From positions 1 to 64,000 of the forward strand of contig JAKSZP010004205.1 of assembly GCA_022478985.1 (NCBI GenBank): a stretch of DNA of 64,000 nt. Direction: 5' to 3'. Positions 1-11,634 of the stretch are shown here, piece after piece. Position numbers and translations under genes: made by a program. The stretch is from Massospora cicadina. Lineage: Eukaryota; Entomophthoromycota; Entomophthoromycetes; Entomophthorales; Entomophthoraceae. The notes under the pieces are model-generated. The model saw only the letters and a program-made list of their open reading frames with translations. It did no database searches and was not told the DNA's origin. Within the stretch, counting starts at the first letter, position 1. Every line of letters begins with the position of its first letter.

Positions 1-632
1 GGGGTTGGATTTTACTGGCGTAAGGATAAGGTCAATGTGGGACATGGACCTTAATTGACCATTGTGGATGTGGGGGCGCGTCATGTTCTTGAGCAGCGGG
101 GCTTGCCGCAGCAGCATATCCATTAACCCAAGGGTGGCCTCTAGAACGCGAAGTTCAACGTGGCCCTGGGGGCGTGGGAGGAGGATGGCCACCGGTCCGT
201 TGGAGTGTTTATCCAACAGTTCATGTCGCTGACTATGAAAGGGTCTGAGGGTAGTGGGAGGGATTTGACTGATGAGAAAAATTCCTGACGCTCTCATGCA
301 CCGTTTGGGGCATAGATGTTGATGATAGTGTGTACCATGCGGCCACAAAAAGGTGACAATGAGGACTCAGCCATTGAGGAAGGTTTCTGACAATAAAAAT
401 TTGAATAAATTATTTTTCTGAATTAGCTTTTACAGTGCTTCGACCAAAAGGATAGGGATGGGAGGAGCATTGTTTTCCAGGCCTCCTCAAAACCTCGCAG
501 ACAGTGGGACTCCTGGATGGCCAGGATATCCACGGGTAAATTGTTTTGTAAAAAACTCAGTTTCCTAGCCCAGGACAGCGAGGCCTTGAGTCTGGCGATA
601 TTCAACGTCCCTAAAGTGAAGGTTTCCCCCAT
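1..632 (-). pseudogene. LINE ORF2 N-terminus (apurinic-type endonuclease domain), partial
   Basis: The reading frame starts at position 632 on the minus strand and its first residues contain LGTLNIARL and, about 35 residues on, DILAIQES. These match the first two conserved blocks of the exonuclease-endonuclease-phosphatase fold (the Asn of the N-terminal LN block and the catalytic Glu of QE). In the family this domain nicks the target DNA to prime reverse transcription. The frame is broken near 423, and the rest of the endonuclease reads in other frames towards position 1. The second LINE copy has the same block at 19376-19576. The reverse transcriptase lies outside the window. ORF2 is a pseudogene here. 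Confidence 0.7.
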
Positions 633-639
633 TGCACCT

Positions 640-1903
640 TAGGTGTGAGGGGTGGGCGCCTGGTCCCACTAGCCTCCTCTAGATCCCCACAGGCCTTCAC
701 GGCAGTGTGGGTGTTTGCAGCAACGCTATCGGTATTTTTGTTAATTTTTGCAGAAATGTTTGCGTTGGCTTTTGCCTTTGCTTTTTGTTTCCCCAATGTC
801 AGACGAATTTTTTGTGGTGTGGATGAGTTTGGTGCACCATCAAGTGGGGCAAAAAAAATTTTCAGGTAGGTTGAAGGCCAAGTTGGTTTCAACTGGAGCT
901 TGGTTGCAAAGATTGGGAGAATTTGAGTCACCCATTGGATCCTCAGATTGGGTGGCCCAATCAGTATGGGCTTCCCAATCTGATTGGTTGGTGGATTCCC
1001 AATTTGCTTCCGCCGTGAAGGTTTTGATGTCCTCCTGGCATTGGGAGTGTAAGATAGCAGTGGTGACTTTAACCGCTTCCTTGGCTGTGGCCCTGCGGGC
1101 CTGCTTGGCCTCTTCTGCTCTTGTGGGGAAATAGGTTTTACCAGAAGGTATCAGCCTTGTGCTCCCCATGGGAAAGCCTCTTTGGTGCTTACGGTTGGTT
1201 CATAGTGCGCCTCTCCGCTGGTCATGGCCGCTGAGGGGTGCTCTTGGAATATGACGCCCTCCTTGGTGGGGCATGCGTGTGCCTTATGGCCAAACTCATC
1301 ACAGTGGGTGCAGATGGGGGGCGCGCTGTCCATGGTTACCTGGAAAGGGTGGGTGGTATGCCCTTCAATATTAATAAAAGTGGAGTGCGAGATCTGGGTT
1401 AGGTCCTTCACAATCTCCTCAGTTGGGGTCAGAACTGCGATGGCTTTGCCGGTGCACAGGTGTGGCATCAGCATAAAGCGTTGCATTTCAAAATATTGTA
1501 TTTCACTGTAGATGGTGAGACCATCTTTCAGGTGTTTCTCCAAAATGTCACATTTTACCATAGTAGGCAAGAAGTCAAACGTGAGGAAAATTTGGTTGGA
1601 CTTTGATCATCTAGTGCATTTTGTTCCAACGACCTGTTGCCATTTTAGAGGTCAATCACTACGTGCACTGTAGCAGCCTTGTCTGCTGCCTCCTTGTTTT
1701 TGAAACCTAGGTCCAGCCAACTGCGTGATATGGAATGAGGTGCGACATACACCGCGGTCAGGAAAAAAGTGTGCACATCCCCACAAAATTTTTCCCATAA
1801 AGCCATTTGTTGGATGTCCAGAAACACGCGGACTCCGTATTCCATCAGCAAAAGTGGCTGGGAGTGCGGCGTATTGATGTACTGGTTGCATCATGCTTGC
1901 CAA
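640..1903 (-). pseudogene. LINE ORF1 (gag-like nucleic-acid-binding protein), frameshifted
   Basis: Minus-strand frames at 1903-1645, 1570-1151 and 1169-840 together cover one ORF1 with shifts between them. A CCHC zinc knuckle (CTHCDEFGHKAHAC, CX2CX4HX4C) lies at 1312-1271, typical of fungal and plant LINE ORF1 proteins that coat the RNA. The C-terminal part is rich in Gln, Trp, Thr and Asp (segments such as SDWEAHTDWATQSE), and the same composition is seen at 19596-20021 in copy 2. The frame order and the knuckle position are the same in both copies, which supports a real ancestral ORF rather than chance frames. Confidence 0.7.
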
Positions 1904-2144
1904 GCGAGGATTTCTGGGGAAAAGTGACCACCAGTTTTTTGAAATTTTTTTCTATTCCACCAGTTTCTCCGGGGCGTTTTCAAACGTTTGAGGCTGCAGG
2001 CCTCCCACCTGCTCCTCTTACCTTACTTGCCCAACTGCTCCCTGACATGGGCGCAGACTAATCTCCTCTATGAGATTTATCAAACTATGTTCAGACTTGA
2101 ATTGAATGGGTTGCAAAAGTGATTGCAACGAGAGAGAGAAAGTT

Positions 2145-2662
2145 CCTACTAATAAAATATTGTAAATTACAAATTTATAAATTATTAGATCATGTTTCTA
2201 GAGTATTAGCTTAGCAAACTTTATCAGAATCCATTTTTAGTTCTATTCTTCTCAAGGATATTATTGATGTGTGCAATAATTGGGAGACTCTTTAAGAAAA
2301 AGAGTAAGGATCTGAGCGGGGATCCAGGGAAGAAGATGAATCAAATCAGGGATTGATGCTGACTGTGTGTCACAGAGAAACCGTAAACAGGGATCTGAGC
2401 AAAGATTGAGTTAGGTGGTACTTAGGAACAAATCTTTATTCAGGACATCATAAGTATTTCAAGAGGAAATATTGGCCAAGCGTTGGACCAAAATCTAATA
2501 CTTCTATTCAACTACGCATAAAAGTCGCCATACTATCATCAATGATTATATCAACTTACTATCATACAACTCAGAGAATTGCACAAATCCCCAAACCTGT
2601 ACAAGTAATATACGTTAGGGTTTCTTAACCGAGATAAATCAGAAAACCTATAAATTTTTACA
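2145..2662 (+). repeat. LTR fragment of the element III family, plus orientation
   Basis: Read on the plus strand this matches the reverse complement of the LTRs at 32491-33656 and 40881-42049. Shared blocks include CTCAAGGATATTATTG near 2253, the GTGTGCAATAATTGG stretch near 2272, and the terminal AAATTTTTACA ending at 2662. The LTR is truncated on the left, where the LINE begins. No matching internal region follows, so this is a solo or truncated LTR. It is considerably diverged from the two complete LTRs. Confidence 0.7.
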
Positions 2663-2711
2663 AGTCACTATTAGTTTGTGTTATTTCATCAGACTAAGTC
2701 GAAATATCAAA

Positions 2712-2757
2712 GGCGGGTAAAGTACCATCTAGTACTAAAAAAAAAAGGCGGGTAAAG
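2712..2757 (+). mobile_element. Micro-retroposon: 24-nt poly(A)-tailed insert with 11-bp target-site duplication
   Basis: The 11-mer GGCGGGTAAAG occurs at 2712-2722 and again at 2747-2757. Between the copies lie 24 nt (2723-2746): TACCATCTAGTACT followed by ten A. The same ACCATCTAGTACTA core, also with an A tail and perfect flanking repeats, occurs at 60466-60529. A short 3' end with a poly(A) tail inside a direct duplication is the signature of target-primed reverse transcription of an extremely 5'-truncated SINE or LINE RNA. No full-length parent with this 3' end is seen in the window. Confidence 0.75.
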
Positions 2758-2949
2758 TTTGGTAAGTCACATTTTCTGCTTGTCCTTTCCTAATAACCAT
2801 CTTGGCCAGATTTGTCATTGCCTCCAACTGAAGCTCTATTATATTCTGGGATAATCTTCTTAGCATTTTCTCAGGCTCTTCAGCATTATCATTGGTAACT
2901 TCTCAAGCTTATAACGCTGGGATTCTAAGTTATCTTCCATATAAGGCAT

Positions 2950-3640
2950 TGAAGAAAGACATTCTTGATAATTTATTGGAAGTTTATTCTTTAAGACATC
3001 AATTCAAATATGAGGTATTGGTCTCAGTGTAATGGATCAGTTTTGGCCATCTTGCATAGTACTCAGACCAATGCCCATTTGCTCTTCTTACATTCCCGCT
3101 AGTTGATGTGTTTTAAGGCGCTAGTATCAGTTGTTGAGTTCCCATGCTCATAGCTTTGATCTTCACAACTCTTGACATAAAATTCTTCCTGTTATTACAT
3201 AGTAAAACCTGTGGAAAGCCATGTCTAGTAAATATTTTTTGATATAAAAAGTTAGCAGTAGCTTTAGAGTTTGTGAGGAATGGATGTTACTTCTAATTAA
3301 AATAGTGTTTGCTCAATCCCTTCTAGAATGTATAAATTTCCTCCTGTGGATTCAGGTAGTGGATCTAAGACATCTAAACTGATGGTATAAAATTGGCTGT
3401 TGAGGGGGCATAGGATAATATTTATACCTGGCCTTATGCGGTTTCTGCTTTTTACAAGTGATGAAAGCATCTAAGACTTCCACTATAGAGGTAAGTATTC
3501 CTTACCAATAGTTGTAATCATTGATCCGTTTGTAAGTTCTATTGGCTCCGCCATGACCTAAAGTATCGTGGTCTTCCATTTTAACTGGTACCAGTTCAGA
3601 AGGTCACAAGTAAGGTAGCCAGTCAATTCCGAATTTTTTG
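2950..3640 (-). pseudogene. Element A integrase remnant (HHCC zinc-binding domain)
   Basis: A minus-strand frame through 3585-3440 reads LGHGGANRTYKRINDYNYW, the spacing and wording of the HHCC zinc-binding module of retroviral-type integrases, followed some 30 residues later by CKKQK at the second cysteine. The catalytic core towards 2950 is too decayed to place the D, D and E residues with confidence. It lies downstream of RT and RNase H, as expected for Ty3/gypsy. Stops interrupt it. Confidence 0.6.
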
Positions 3641-3774
3641 TTAAGTAATCCATTGAGAACCTCATATTTTTAAGCATATTGTCTAAGCATCTTCTGCATT
3701 GGTTTATCCTCATCCTCCAAGGAGTCTGGATTCATTAGTAGTTTTTTTAACCTTTCAGCTTCGCTATTGTTAAT

Positions 3775-5106
3775 ATGTAGTAGGGGCAGTTTAGTAAGTC
3801 CATCTATGTTCATGTGTTTTGTTCCAGCTCATGGACGATATTCATGTCATAATGATGAAGCTTGAAAGACCTACTCTGGTTAGTCTTCCTGTCAGGTCTT
3901 TCATGTTTTGCAGCCACTTTAGGGAGGTATTTTTCTGTCACAACTGTAAAGTTTGTACTGTACAAGAAGGGCTAGAAATGTTTCACCACCAGGAAACAGC
4001 TAAGACTATTTCTCTGTGACGCTATGATTTAGCTCAGCCTTGGAAATCGTTCTGATACAATATGACACCAGGTGGTCAGTGCCGTTATCATCTAGTTGAG
4101 AAAGGATGGCACCTATGGCTAAGTTGGAGGCTTTAGTGGAAAGGATGGATGGCTTCCCATAGTCCAGATGATGTAATATTTGTCATCTTCTTAACAAACT
4201 CTTCATTGACTAAAATACAGTTCATTGCTCTACTCCACATACAAAAGGGGCGAATTTGGAAAGTAATCTGACAATATGTCCAAAGAGTTGAGAGAAGTTA
4301 GGGATAAAATGATGGTAATATCCCATCATTCCTAAGAATAAAAGTATGTATTGAAGACTCTTTGGCCTTGACATCTTAGAGATTGCTTCACCTTATCATA
4401 CAAGGGTTGAATTCCTTTCCATGATATGCATGTCCTGGTAATTCAAAGTCTGATGAAAAAGTTACACTTCGCAGATTTTAGTTTGATAAGATTCTCTCTC
4501 AGTCATTGAAACACTGATTTAAAGAAGTCTAGATGATTGGTGAAGGTTTTGGAAGATATCTTTATGTCACCTAGTTAAATGATCAAACAGATGAGTTTAA
4601 AATCTTGCATGATGTGTTATATTGCCAGGTGGATTAAGGCGAGAGCATTACATAATCCCTGTGGGAGCCGAGTAGGTTGTAATAAGTTTTCCATGCATAC
4701 CAACGCGTACTTCTCTTGGTATTCTAACAATAGATCCATTTCCAATAACTGCTGGTGAGATCCACTGTGGAGAAGGAATTTGAGCCAGAGAGTCGGGCCA
4801 GGGCATCTTCAATCCTAGGATCCAAATAGCTGTCCTTCTTAGTGAGGCTGTTTAGCTTCAGGTAATCTATCGCTATTCTGTGACTGCCATTCTTTTTCTT
4901 TAGGAGTAGCATGGGGATGACCATGGACTCTTGGAGAGCACAAGTAAGCAAGCATCCAATAATTGCTTAGGCTTGGTCGTTATGTATAGCTCCTCTATAT
5001 CTGACTTCTTATATGTCTTCAATCTGATAGGAGTTGAATCTCCTAAGTTGATACTATGTGTCCAGTTTTTCATGTGGCCATAGTCGACATCTGACGTGGA
5101 GAACAC
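3775..5106 (-). pseudogene. Element A reverse transcriptase and RNase H remnant
   Basis: The frame at 5106-4724 contains VIPMLLLKKKNGSHRIAIDY and, about 45 residues later, FSTVDLTSSYW, the first RT blocks including the first catalytic Asp. Further along the minus strand, frames near 3920-3775 read SLKWLQNMKDLTGRL and GTKHMNIDGLTKLPLL, the C-terminal RNase H blocks that in the family precede integrase. The YxDD box was not found intact. Many stops; non-functional. Confidence 0.6.
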
Positions 5107-6926
5107 ATCCTGATAATATTCAATTTAGTTGAAAACATTCTCAATTTTCTTCTTATTTAACTTATCAGATATTTGAACTAGAGGAACAGCGCAAATTAGA
5201 TTTTCAGGCAGGTAGGCCAAAATCAAGGTGGGTACCAATATAATGCACCTTGTCAATCTCATCAATGGGAAGTAATTAACCTTTCCCAGTTTCTTTATGC
5301 TTATTAACTAAGATATCAATGTTGGTTAAGTTCCCAAGTAATATCTCAATAGGCCGCTGATAAGCTGAATTGAGGATTCCTGGAAAAGCTCTTAGTTAAA
5401 ACCAACTTACTCTATCAACACTAGTGATATATAGTAAGCAGTTTGGAGTATATGCAGGGTTATGTTGGTAGAAACCACTCTTAGTTCTCTTGGTTAAAAT
5501 TTTTACCTCTTCAGTGGCATAAAAAGTTATGCCCTCTGTTGCATCTATTAAGTCGTGTAGCTTTTTTGTGTTTATTCCAGAGGTAGAATATTGCAAAGTT
5601 TAAAAGGAAACAGGTTGCTCAACCAGACAAGAGTAATACTTCTTGCTGGAATCTTTTTCTTAGCCAAGTTAAGGGGAACTTCATAGTTGAGTAATGATAA
5701 AAATCTTTCTTTTAGATTGATAACTCCTTCACATTTGATCATAAATTGCGTCCTGATGAGAATATCATATCAATTTTTGTCAAGGGCAATTGAAGTAGCT
5801 AAAAATACTAATTTGCTAACTTGGATTGGCAGAGATGAGTATGCACCTTTCGCCTTAATGTTGTTTGGACCAGAAGTACTGTACTTTTGAGTTTAGCAAG
5901 GTCTGGAGCGATCTTGATCTTCTTGATGAAGCAGGACGGCACAACGTTGATAAAATAATCCCATACCCAATATAGCCATAACTTAGACCTTTTGAACTAC
6001 CACTTCCAATGTGGTAGTTCCTCCAAACTTTGGTGGAAGGGCTAACACCTCCTTGAGGCGGAATGTTGCAATGAGCTTTTGAGCAGTCTCAGGATACTTC
6101 TTCTTAATTTCCATCAGATTTGGACACTTGAGATGGTTCAGATCAACAGGACAAGGTACTGATCAGATTCGCTGGCTGTATCAATTATCAAAAGGCACCC
6201 TATACCTGACTGAGGTAGGTGCCTTTGGGAACCTGAGCGTCATCAATATTGTCAGATTCAAACAGTCCATAATGGTGAGCTCAGCAGTGAATCTAAAATG
6301 TATAAACCTGTATCAACATGGCCCCCTTCAGAATCATCATCAGGTTAGTTTTAATGCAATAAGGTGAGCGTTCAGCAATATTTTGCTTACAGGTACTTTG
6401 GGTTGGTAGGTTTAGAGGATTCTCGATCCTAATCCAGCCTTCCTTTTTACTGCTCAGAAATGGTAGTATTCTTCTTGAGACACATATACTTGGTATGTTT
6501 AATTTTCTTGCACTAGCTGGATATTGGCTTTTCCTCCTTCTTAGGCTTCACTTCCTCCGCAGTATACACTCTAGGTGTTGTGGAGGCCTTTTGTGAGGTC
6601 TCTGATTGTGTATATCAACTACATCAAGTTTGGGCTTCTTTTATGTCCAATACAGAATTTTCTCCTTTGTTTAATGAATGATACATTCATGGCTTGGTCT
6701 GGTTCACTATGTAAACCAGCAACAACAGCAGCTATGGCATCATCCAAAGTCAGCATCTTCGAGGTTAACGGCGTTTGGGCTTCTATATAAAAGCGGTTGG
6801 AAATTTAGCAAGGGTTTCAATTTGGCGCAGTGCAATTCTCATGAAGTCCCATTTCTTCATACTCTGGCTCTGCTTTTTCTTAATTCCTTGATAAGAGCTT
6901 CCTTTACTTCTCTCCACATATGCAGG

Positions 6927-7544
6927 TCATCCATATGAGGCACCATAAACTCTTGAACTATATAGCTTAAACAAGATAAAAATGTTTGAACTTTTGATGG
7001 TCAGTTTCACCTTCCATTGCGGCTTCATAGATTTAGAGGAAAGATGAAATACTCCCTTTGCAAGCGTAAACTTCTCCTTGAATGTAGTATTAAAGGTAAT
7101 GGTCTCCAATAAAGTAATAACATGTACTCCAGGAGCTTTAGATTTAGTAATCTCAGTTCTTACGTCGCTTTGTTTAACTTGGCGTTCCAGTTGATGTTTT
7201 GCCATGTAGAGGATTAAGATGTTGCTCCATTCCCTTAGGATAAGACTTGGCGTAACATTCAGCATTATTTCTTCTTTCAAGAATGACTTTTTCAATCTCC
7301 AAGTTCTTAAAACGGATGTCCAGATCGTGTTTTGTTGGTGAGCAGATGAGCAGTATGTTTGAAAAGATTGTCCATCCTCAAAGACTCCAATGCGCTGATT
7401 CAAGTCCCCTTTCATCCCCTTGCATTCAGTGCTTTGAGGCTTGTCAGTCTTGGTTTTTACTCTTCTGTAGGATAAAACAGCATTTCTCAGCTTTATTGGG
7501 GCGATGATAGATTTGGTTAATGTCTTCTCATTTCTGAGGATTTG
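6927..7544 (-). pseudogene. Element A gag-like remnant, lysine-rich
   Basis: A minus-strand frame of about 200 codons runs from inside the left LTR of element B (7583) to 6927. The portion left of 7545 is lysine-rich with many Thr and Ser residues and has no zinc knuckle that I can see. Its position upstream of the RT suggests the gag or gag-protease junction of element A. The first residues are read through LTR sequence of element B and do not belong to it. No family match is asserted. Confidence 0.35.
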
Positions 7545-7549
7545 CCTCT
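7545..7549. repeat. Candidate 5-bp target-site duplication of element B, left copy (CCTCT)
   Basis: CCTCT at 7545-7549 is repeated at 14497-14501 directly after the right LTR. Five base pairs is the usual duplication size for gypsy elements. The left LTR edge is hard to place because the first ~13 nt of the two LTRs differ, so this pairing could be chance. Confidence 0.5.
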
Positions 7550-8109
7550 TTTTTGGAATTCCGTGAGAAATTGTGGTATTCAAGCGCTATGAAGGCTACA
7601 AAATTATTAGTTTTGTGGCTCTAGAGAAGGTTGAAACAAGGCAATGAAGTTGTTAGTTTCGTTGCAGTAATAAATTTCAATTTAAATAAGGATATTCGAT
7701 CTTAAAGGACCAAAATGTAGCTACATAAGACAAGAAATGGGGTACTTTACTAGTTAAGAATGAGGGATATTTATAGGAGTAGATTTGGTAGCTCATCATG
7801 AGGATCTTTGTGCTTAAACCAAGGTAAGATCTTTTTAATAGAGGACTGATATTGCTGATTATTATTAAAATACTTGTGATGGTCAGATCTGATAAATTTC
7901 TTATTATATGGGATTGACCTTCTTGTAAAGGGCTTAGCCCCTTCGGATTGCTTATCCTCATCTGTCAGAGGAGGCTGATAACTCTAAAGGTTTGATTGTC
8001 AGTCTAACCAAGTATTGGATATCTTTGACGGGTTTTTAAGATCTTATTAGACTGAGACACCAAACCTCAATCTTTATTAGAATTGGTCATTGCAGTTGGA
8101 TCTCCAACA
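7550..8109 (-). repeat. Left (3') LTR of element B
   Basis: About 560 bp matching 13940-14496, starting with TGAGAAATTGTG at about 7563 after a poorly matched leader and ending CAACA at 8109. It is immediately followed by ATGCCCCCTCAAGA, which on the minus strand is a polypurine tract (TCTTGAGGGGGCAT) directly upstream of the 3' LTR. This confirms the minus orientation of the element. Confidence 0.8.
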
Positions 8110-8129
8110 ATGCCCCCTCAAGATCTTGC

Positions 8130-9290
8130 CTAGGGGGCACGTACTACAAAGAAACCTACTATGAACTCTATTGATAACAGTCCCAGCATCAATAGCTGAA
8201 ATGTAGTATCAATACCCCAACAATAAATAATATGGTAAGGACCTGCCCATAAGGTATCAAGTTTGTGAATCTGTCCTCCAGGTCTATGATGATAAAATAG
8301 TACAAGATCCCTCAATTTGATATTCAGGTAAAGTAGGTCGAATATCATTGGTTCTAGTTCCCTCTTTTAAGGTTGTAGCAGCAAGAGAACTCGAATCTAA
8401 CGCTTGTACTATGATAATTGCTTCAGCTAGCCTCCTCATAGCTAAATCATTAGTTTGAGGGGTGCACCGTCAAGTATAGGTTGTACACTTGTGGGTAAAA
8501 TAGGGTCTGACCATAAAGAACCTTGAAAGGAGACATTCTCATTATATGATGATAGCTAACCCTATAAGCTAACATCGCACTAGGTAAATAGAGATTCCAT
8601 CTACTGAGATCATTGGAGGCCATCTTTTGAAGAATAGCTATAAGGGTACTATTTTCTCATTTGACCACACCATTAGTGGAAGGATTGTAAGGAGTTGCAA
8701 ATGAATGATAGGTTCCCATTAATTTAGTAAGCTCAGATACTACCTGTGAAACAAAGTTGGTCCCATTATCAGACAATAGAACTTTTGGGCTACCATGCCA
8801 GTTGAAAACTTGCTTAAAAAGGAAGGACACATAGCCTTAGCGGTGTTAGTGGAAACGGAGACAGCTTCAATCCATTTGGTAAAATGGTTGATAGCTGATA
8901 TAATATAATGGTGTCCATATGTAGTAGTAGGGGGAGGGCCCACCAAATCAATACTCATGGTGGAAAAAGGTTCTTAAGGTCCTACAATTTTGTATTGGTA
9001 AATTGGATTTCCACTATGCTGTTGTTGACAAGCAAAACAAGACTGCAACACATTGTGCGCAGTTTCCAGCATGTTATCTCAATAACAATAGCTTTTCAAC
9101 CACTGTAAAGTCTTAGCAACAGCTCCATGCCCTACAGTTTGATGAGCCTCCATAATAGTATCAGTCCTCGCAGAAGCCCAAAAAAGGAAGTCAATTAGAT
9201 CCAACTTCTTATATAAAGAACCTTCTTTAACTTGAAGATTCTCATTTAAGATTGTAGCTTCGCAATAACGTCCTTAGATTCATAATACCA
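8130..9290 (-). pseudogene. Element B integrase remnant
   Basis: The minus-strand frame 8958-8740 starts MSIDLVGPPP and continues HHYIISAINHFTKWIEAV, the first catalytic Asp block of the integrase core, with a later PTLFHR piece corresponding to the second Asp region in shifted frame. The frame 8348-8130 reads LNIKLRDLVLFYHHRP and GQIHKLDTLWAGPYHI, the GPY/F module that ends gypsy integrases. The zinc-binding HHCC part lies towards 9290. Several stops. Confidence 0.7.
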
Positions 9291-9339
9291 GAGTTCAGGT
9301 CTGCCAATCAGATCTTAGATATGATCTTCCTCAGCAGTA

Positions 9340-10650
9340 AAAAGTTAGTATAGGTAATCGAGAATGTCCATCAGCATTTTGGTGTATAGCTACAGCATGA
9401 TGGTGAATTGAAAAGTCATAATCCTGAAGCTATAACGCCCATCTAGCTAAGCGTCCATCAGGATCTTTCATTTGTTGTAACCATTTTAAAGAAGCTTGAT
9501 CTGTGATGATAGTAAAATGTTTGCCATAGAGATAAAGGCAAAAATGCTTGATAGCAGATAGGACTGCGAGGAATTCCCTCTCAGTAACGCTATAATTGCG
9601 CTCTGCTTTGGAAAGGGTTTCTATAATAAGCGATAGAATGATCTACCAGGTTGGAATCATGCTGAGCCATAATAGCCTCAATATCTATATCTTTGGCATT
9701 GGTAAATAAGATAAAAGGTTTTGAAAAATCATGATGGTCTAAAATTGGGGAACTAACTAAAGCTTGACGCAAATGATCAAAAGCTTACTATTGCAATTCT
9801 TCCCATGAGAAAGGAATTTCCATATGCAATGAATAAACTAAAGGCTCTGCAATCTCAGCAAAATGGGGGATATATTGTTGGTAATAACCAACTATCCCTA
9901 AAAACACTTGAATTTTGTGCAAGTTTTTGGGAACAGTCATATCCAAAAGAGCTTGTATCTTATTAGATAAGGGAAAAATCCCATCACGATTTTTTATGCC
10001 TAAAGAAATTCATCTCAGTCTTGAAAAATCACACTTGATATAGTTTTAGCTTAAGCAAAGCGTGTCACATTCAGCCAAATATTTCTTTTAAATGAGCTAA
10101 ATGCTTGTTGAAAGTGCAAGAGAAAACAGTAACATCGTTTAAATAAACTAAAATTCAGAAAAGTTTTTAAATCACCAAATAAGCCATTCATGGCTCTTTG
10201 AAAAGTAGCAGGTGCATTAAAAAGCCCCTGCGGCATACAAGTAGGTTCAATTAACCCTCACTAGAAATTAAGGCGCATCTTTGACGGTTTTCTGGAGCCA
10301 GGTCAATTTGCCAGTAGCCACTAACAAGGTCCATGGCTGAGAAGAACTGTGATCCAGACAATAGTCTTAATGAATCATCAATGCGAGGTAGAGGATAAGA
10401 ATCCTTTTGGGTAACAGAATTAAGCTGATGATAGTCCATAATCACTCTATGACCTCCATCCTTTTTTGGATGAGAAGTAGAGGGGAATCTCATGAACTTT
10501 GAGGAGGCGTTAGTAGCCCCACATCGAGGAGTTGTTTTAATTCCACTGAGATCTGAGCCTTCTCAACTTTAGATTTGTGATAAGGCTGGGCTTGAATAGG
10601 GGGAGTATCCCCAGTTTTTGACCTGATGCTGCACATCTATCATTAACCCA
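9340..10650 (-). pseudogene. Element B reverse transcriptase and RNase H remnant
   Basis: Frame 10493-10251 contains HPKKDGGHRVIMDYHQLN and FFSAMDLVSGYWQIDL, and 10236-10051 begins MPQGLFNAPATFQRAM, all standard gypsy RT blocks. RNase H blocks follow: PFILFTNAKDIDIEAIMAQ at about 9740 (catalytic Asp of DA replaced by Asn in TNA) and, from about 9580, [14 protein letters not shown] and [18 protein letters not shown]. The YxDD region near 10130 is broken. Confidence 0.75.
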
Positions 10651-11149
10651 AAATCTCCGGAACCCTTGGCATATATCTGTATAATCTTCAATTAGAGCCT
10701 CGGCTTCATGCTGTTGTTCCGGTGTAAGTGAATCTCCAAATTTGACATCAACTATAGCAATGATAGGTGGTTCTTCCAACCCAAAATCACGTAAATCCCC
10801 ACACACCAATATGGATAAAATTTTTATCCACTGGAGTAGGCCACATATAAGCAATAAGGGTTACTTTAATTCAATCGCATAGATTGAGAGTTGAGAATAG
10901 CTAGTAAGACTAGAACAGTATCATTATAAGCAGGATCAAGAATAACAGGCAGGTAAATGCCTCCAAATGAGAGGTTTTACTGTTACCAGAGATCTCTAAT
11001 ACATTATCAGAGTGCATAAATACTTGTACTCCAGCATCAATTATAACTTGAGCTTTTGGAGGAATAGTAACCTAATTGATATAGTATAAAGGCATTCCTT
11101 CTGATGCACAATCTGATGGAGGCGGAAGAATAGTCTGGGGTCCCCAAAT

Positions 11150-11420
11150 TTGTTATTCAAGACGAGAGATAGAATTAGGATATTCTAATAGGCAAACACG
11201 TCGTTTAGGTTTGCCTTTACTATTGGGGACATTTTTTAAAATTAAAGGTATTTGGTATTTAATTAAAGAAAGATAACTATCCTTAAGACTAATTATCGCT
11301 TCTAAATCAATAAGAAATTTGGTTCCCAAAAGCAAGTCATAGCAGTTATTGTCCAACACTACTGCAGAGGCAAAAAAACCAACTTTCCAATGCGCATTGG
11401 AAGGGAAGAATAAGCTCCTA
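11150..11420 (-). pseudogene. Element B aspartic protease region
   Basis: Frame 11359-11153 reads MLDNNCYDLLLGTKFLIDL, matching the C-terminal half of gypsy proteases, where a hydrophobic-D-hydrophobic-LLG segment precedes W/F-L. The N-terminal DTG/DSG catalytic triad, expected towards 11550, is not readable in one frame. It lies between the gag knuckle and RT as in related elements. Confidence 0.55.
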
Positions 11421-11634
11421 TGGATTTAGTATATTAAAAACCAGCAGTTCCATAGTTTTGAGAATGATTAAATCTGGCGCCACTTTATTTCTTTTCATAA
11501 GCCTGGACGAGATCACATTTATGAGTGATCCCAGGTTGAATGATAGCTAGAACTTTTACTTTGTGTACTATGACTTCCACCCGGGTCACATCAGTTCCAA
11601 AGTGCAGAATTGAAAATACCAATGGACTAAATGG

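Larger units (their letters stand above)
1..2144 (-). mobile_element. 5' part of a decayed non-LTR (LINE) retrotransposon, copy 1
   Basis: This segment aligns by eye with the 5' third of the LINE at 15819-21081: both have the same order of 5' leader, ORF1 with a CCHC knuckle and ORF2 start, and both begin on the minus strand next to a run of GAGA repeats (2130-2144 here, 21062-21081 there). ORF2 runs off the window start, so the 3' end and its target-site duplication are not visible. Both ORFs carry frameshifts and stops. The 5' end directly abuts an LTR fragment, which suggests insertion into that LTR. Confidence 0.8.
2758..7544 (-). mobile_element. Old Ty3/gypsy element A, 3' portion (gag C-part, RT, RNase H, integrase)
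   Basis: On the minus strand the order is gag-like sequence (7544-6927), protease zone (about 6400-5400), reverse transcriptase (about 5106-4600), RNase H (about 4250-3775) and integrase (about 3640-2950), the Ty3/gypsy order. Every domain is broken by stops. The remainder of the same element, its gag N-terminus and primer-binding site, lies at 14502-15468 on the other side of element B. The 3' LTR could not be identified between 2663 and 2950. Confidence 0.65.

Noticed and set aside
6927..7583. One 218-codon gene
   Set aside because: It starts inside the LTR of element B and continues into element A, so the frame is a chance junction of two elements.
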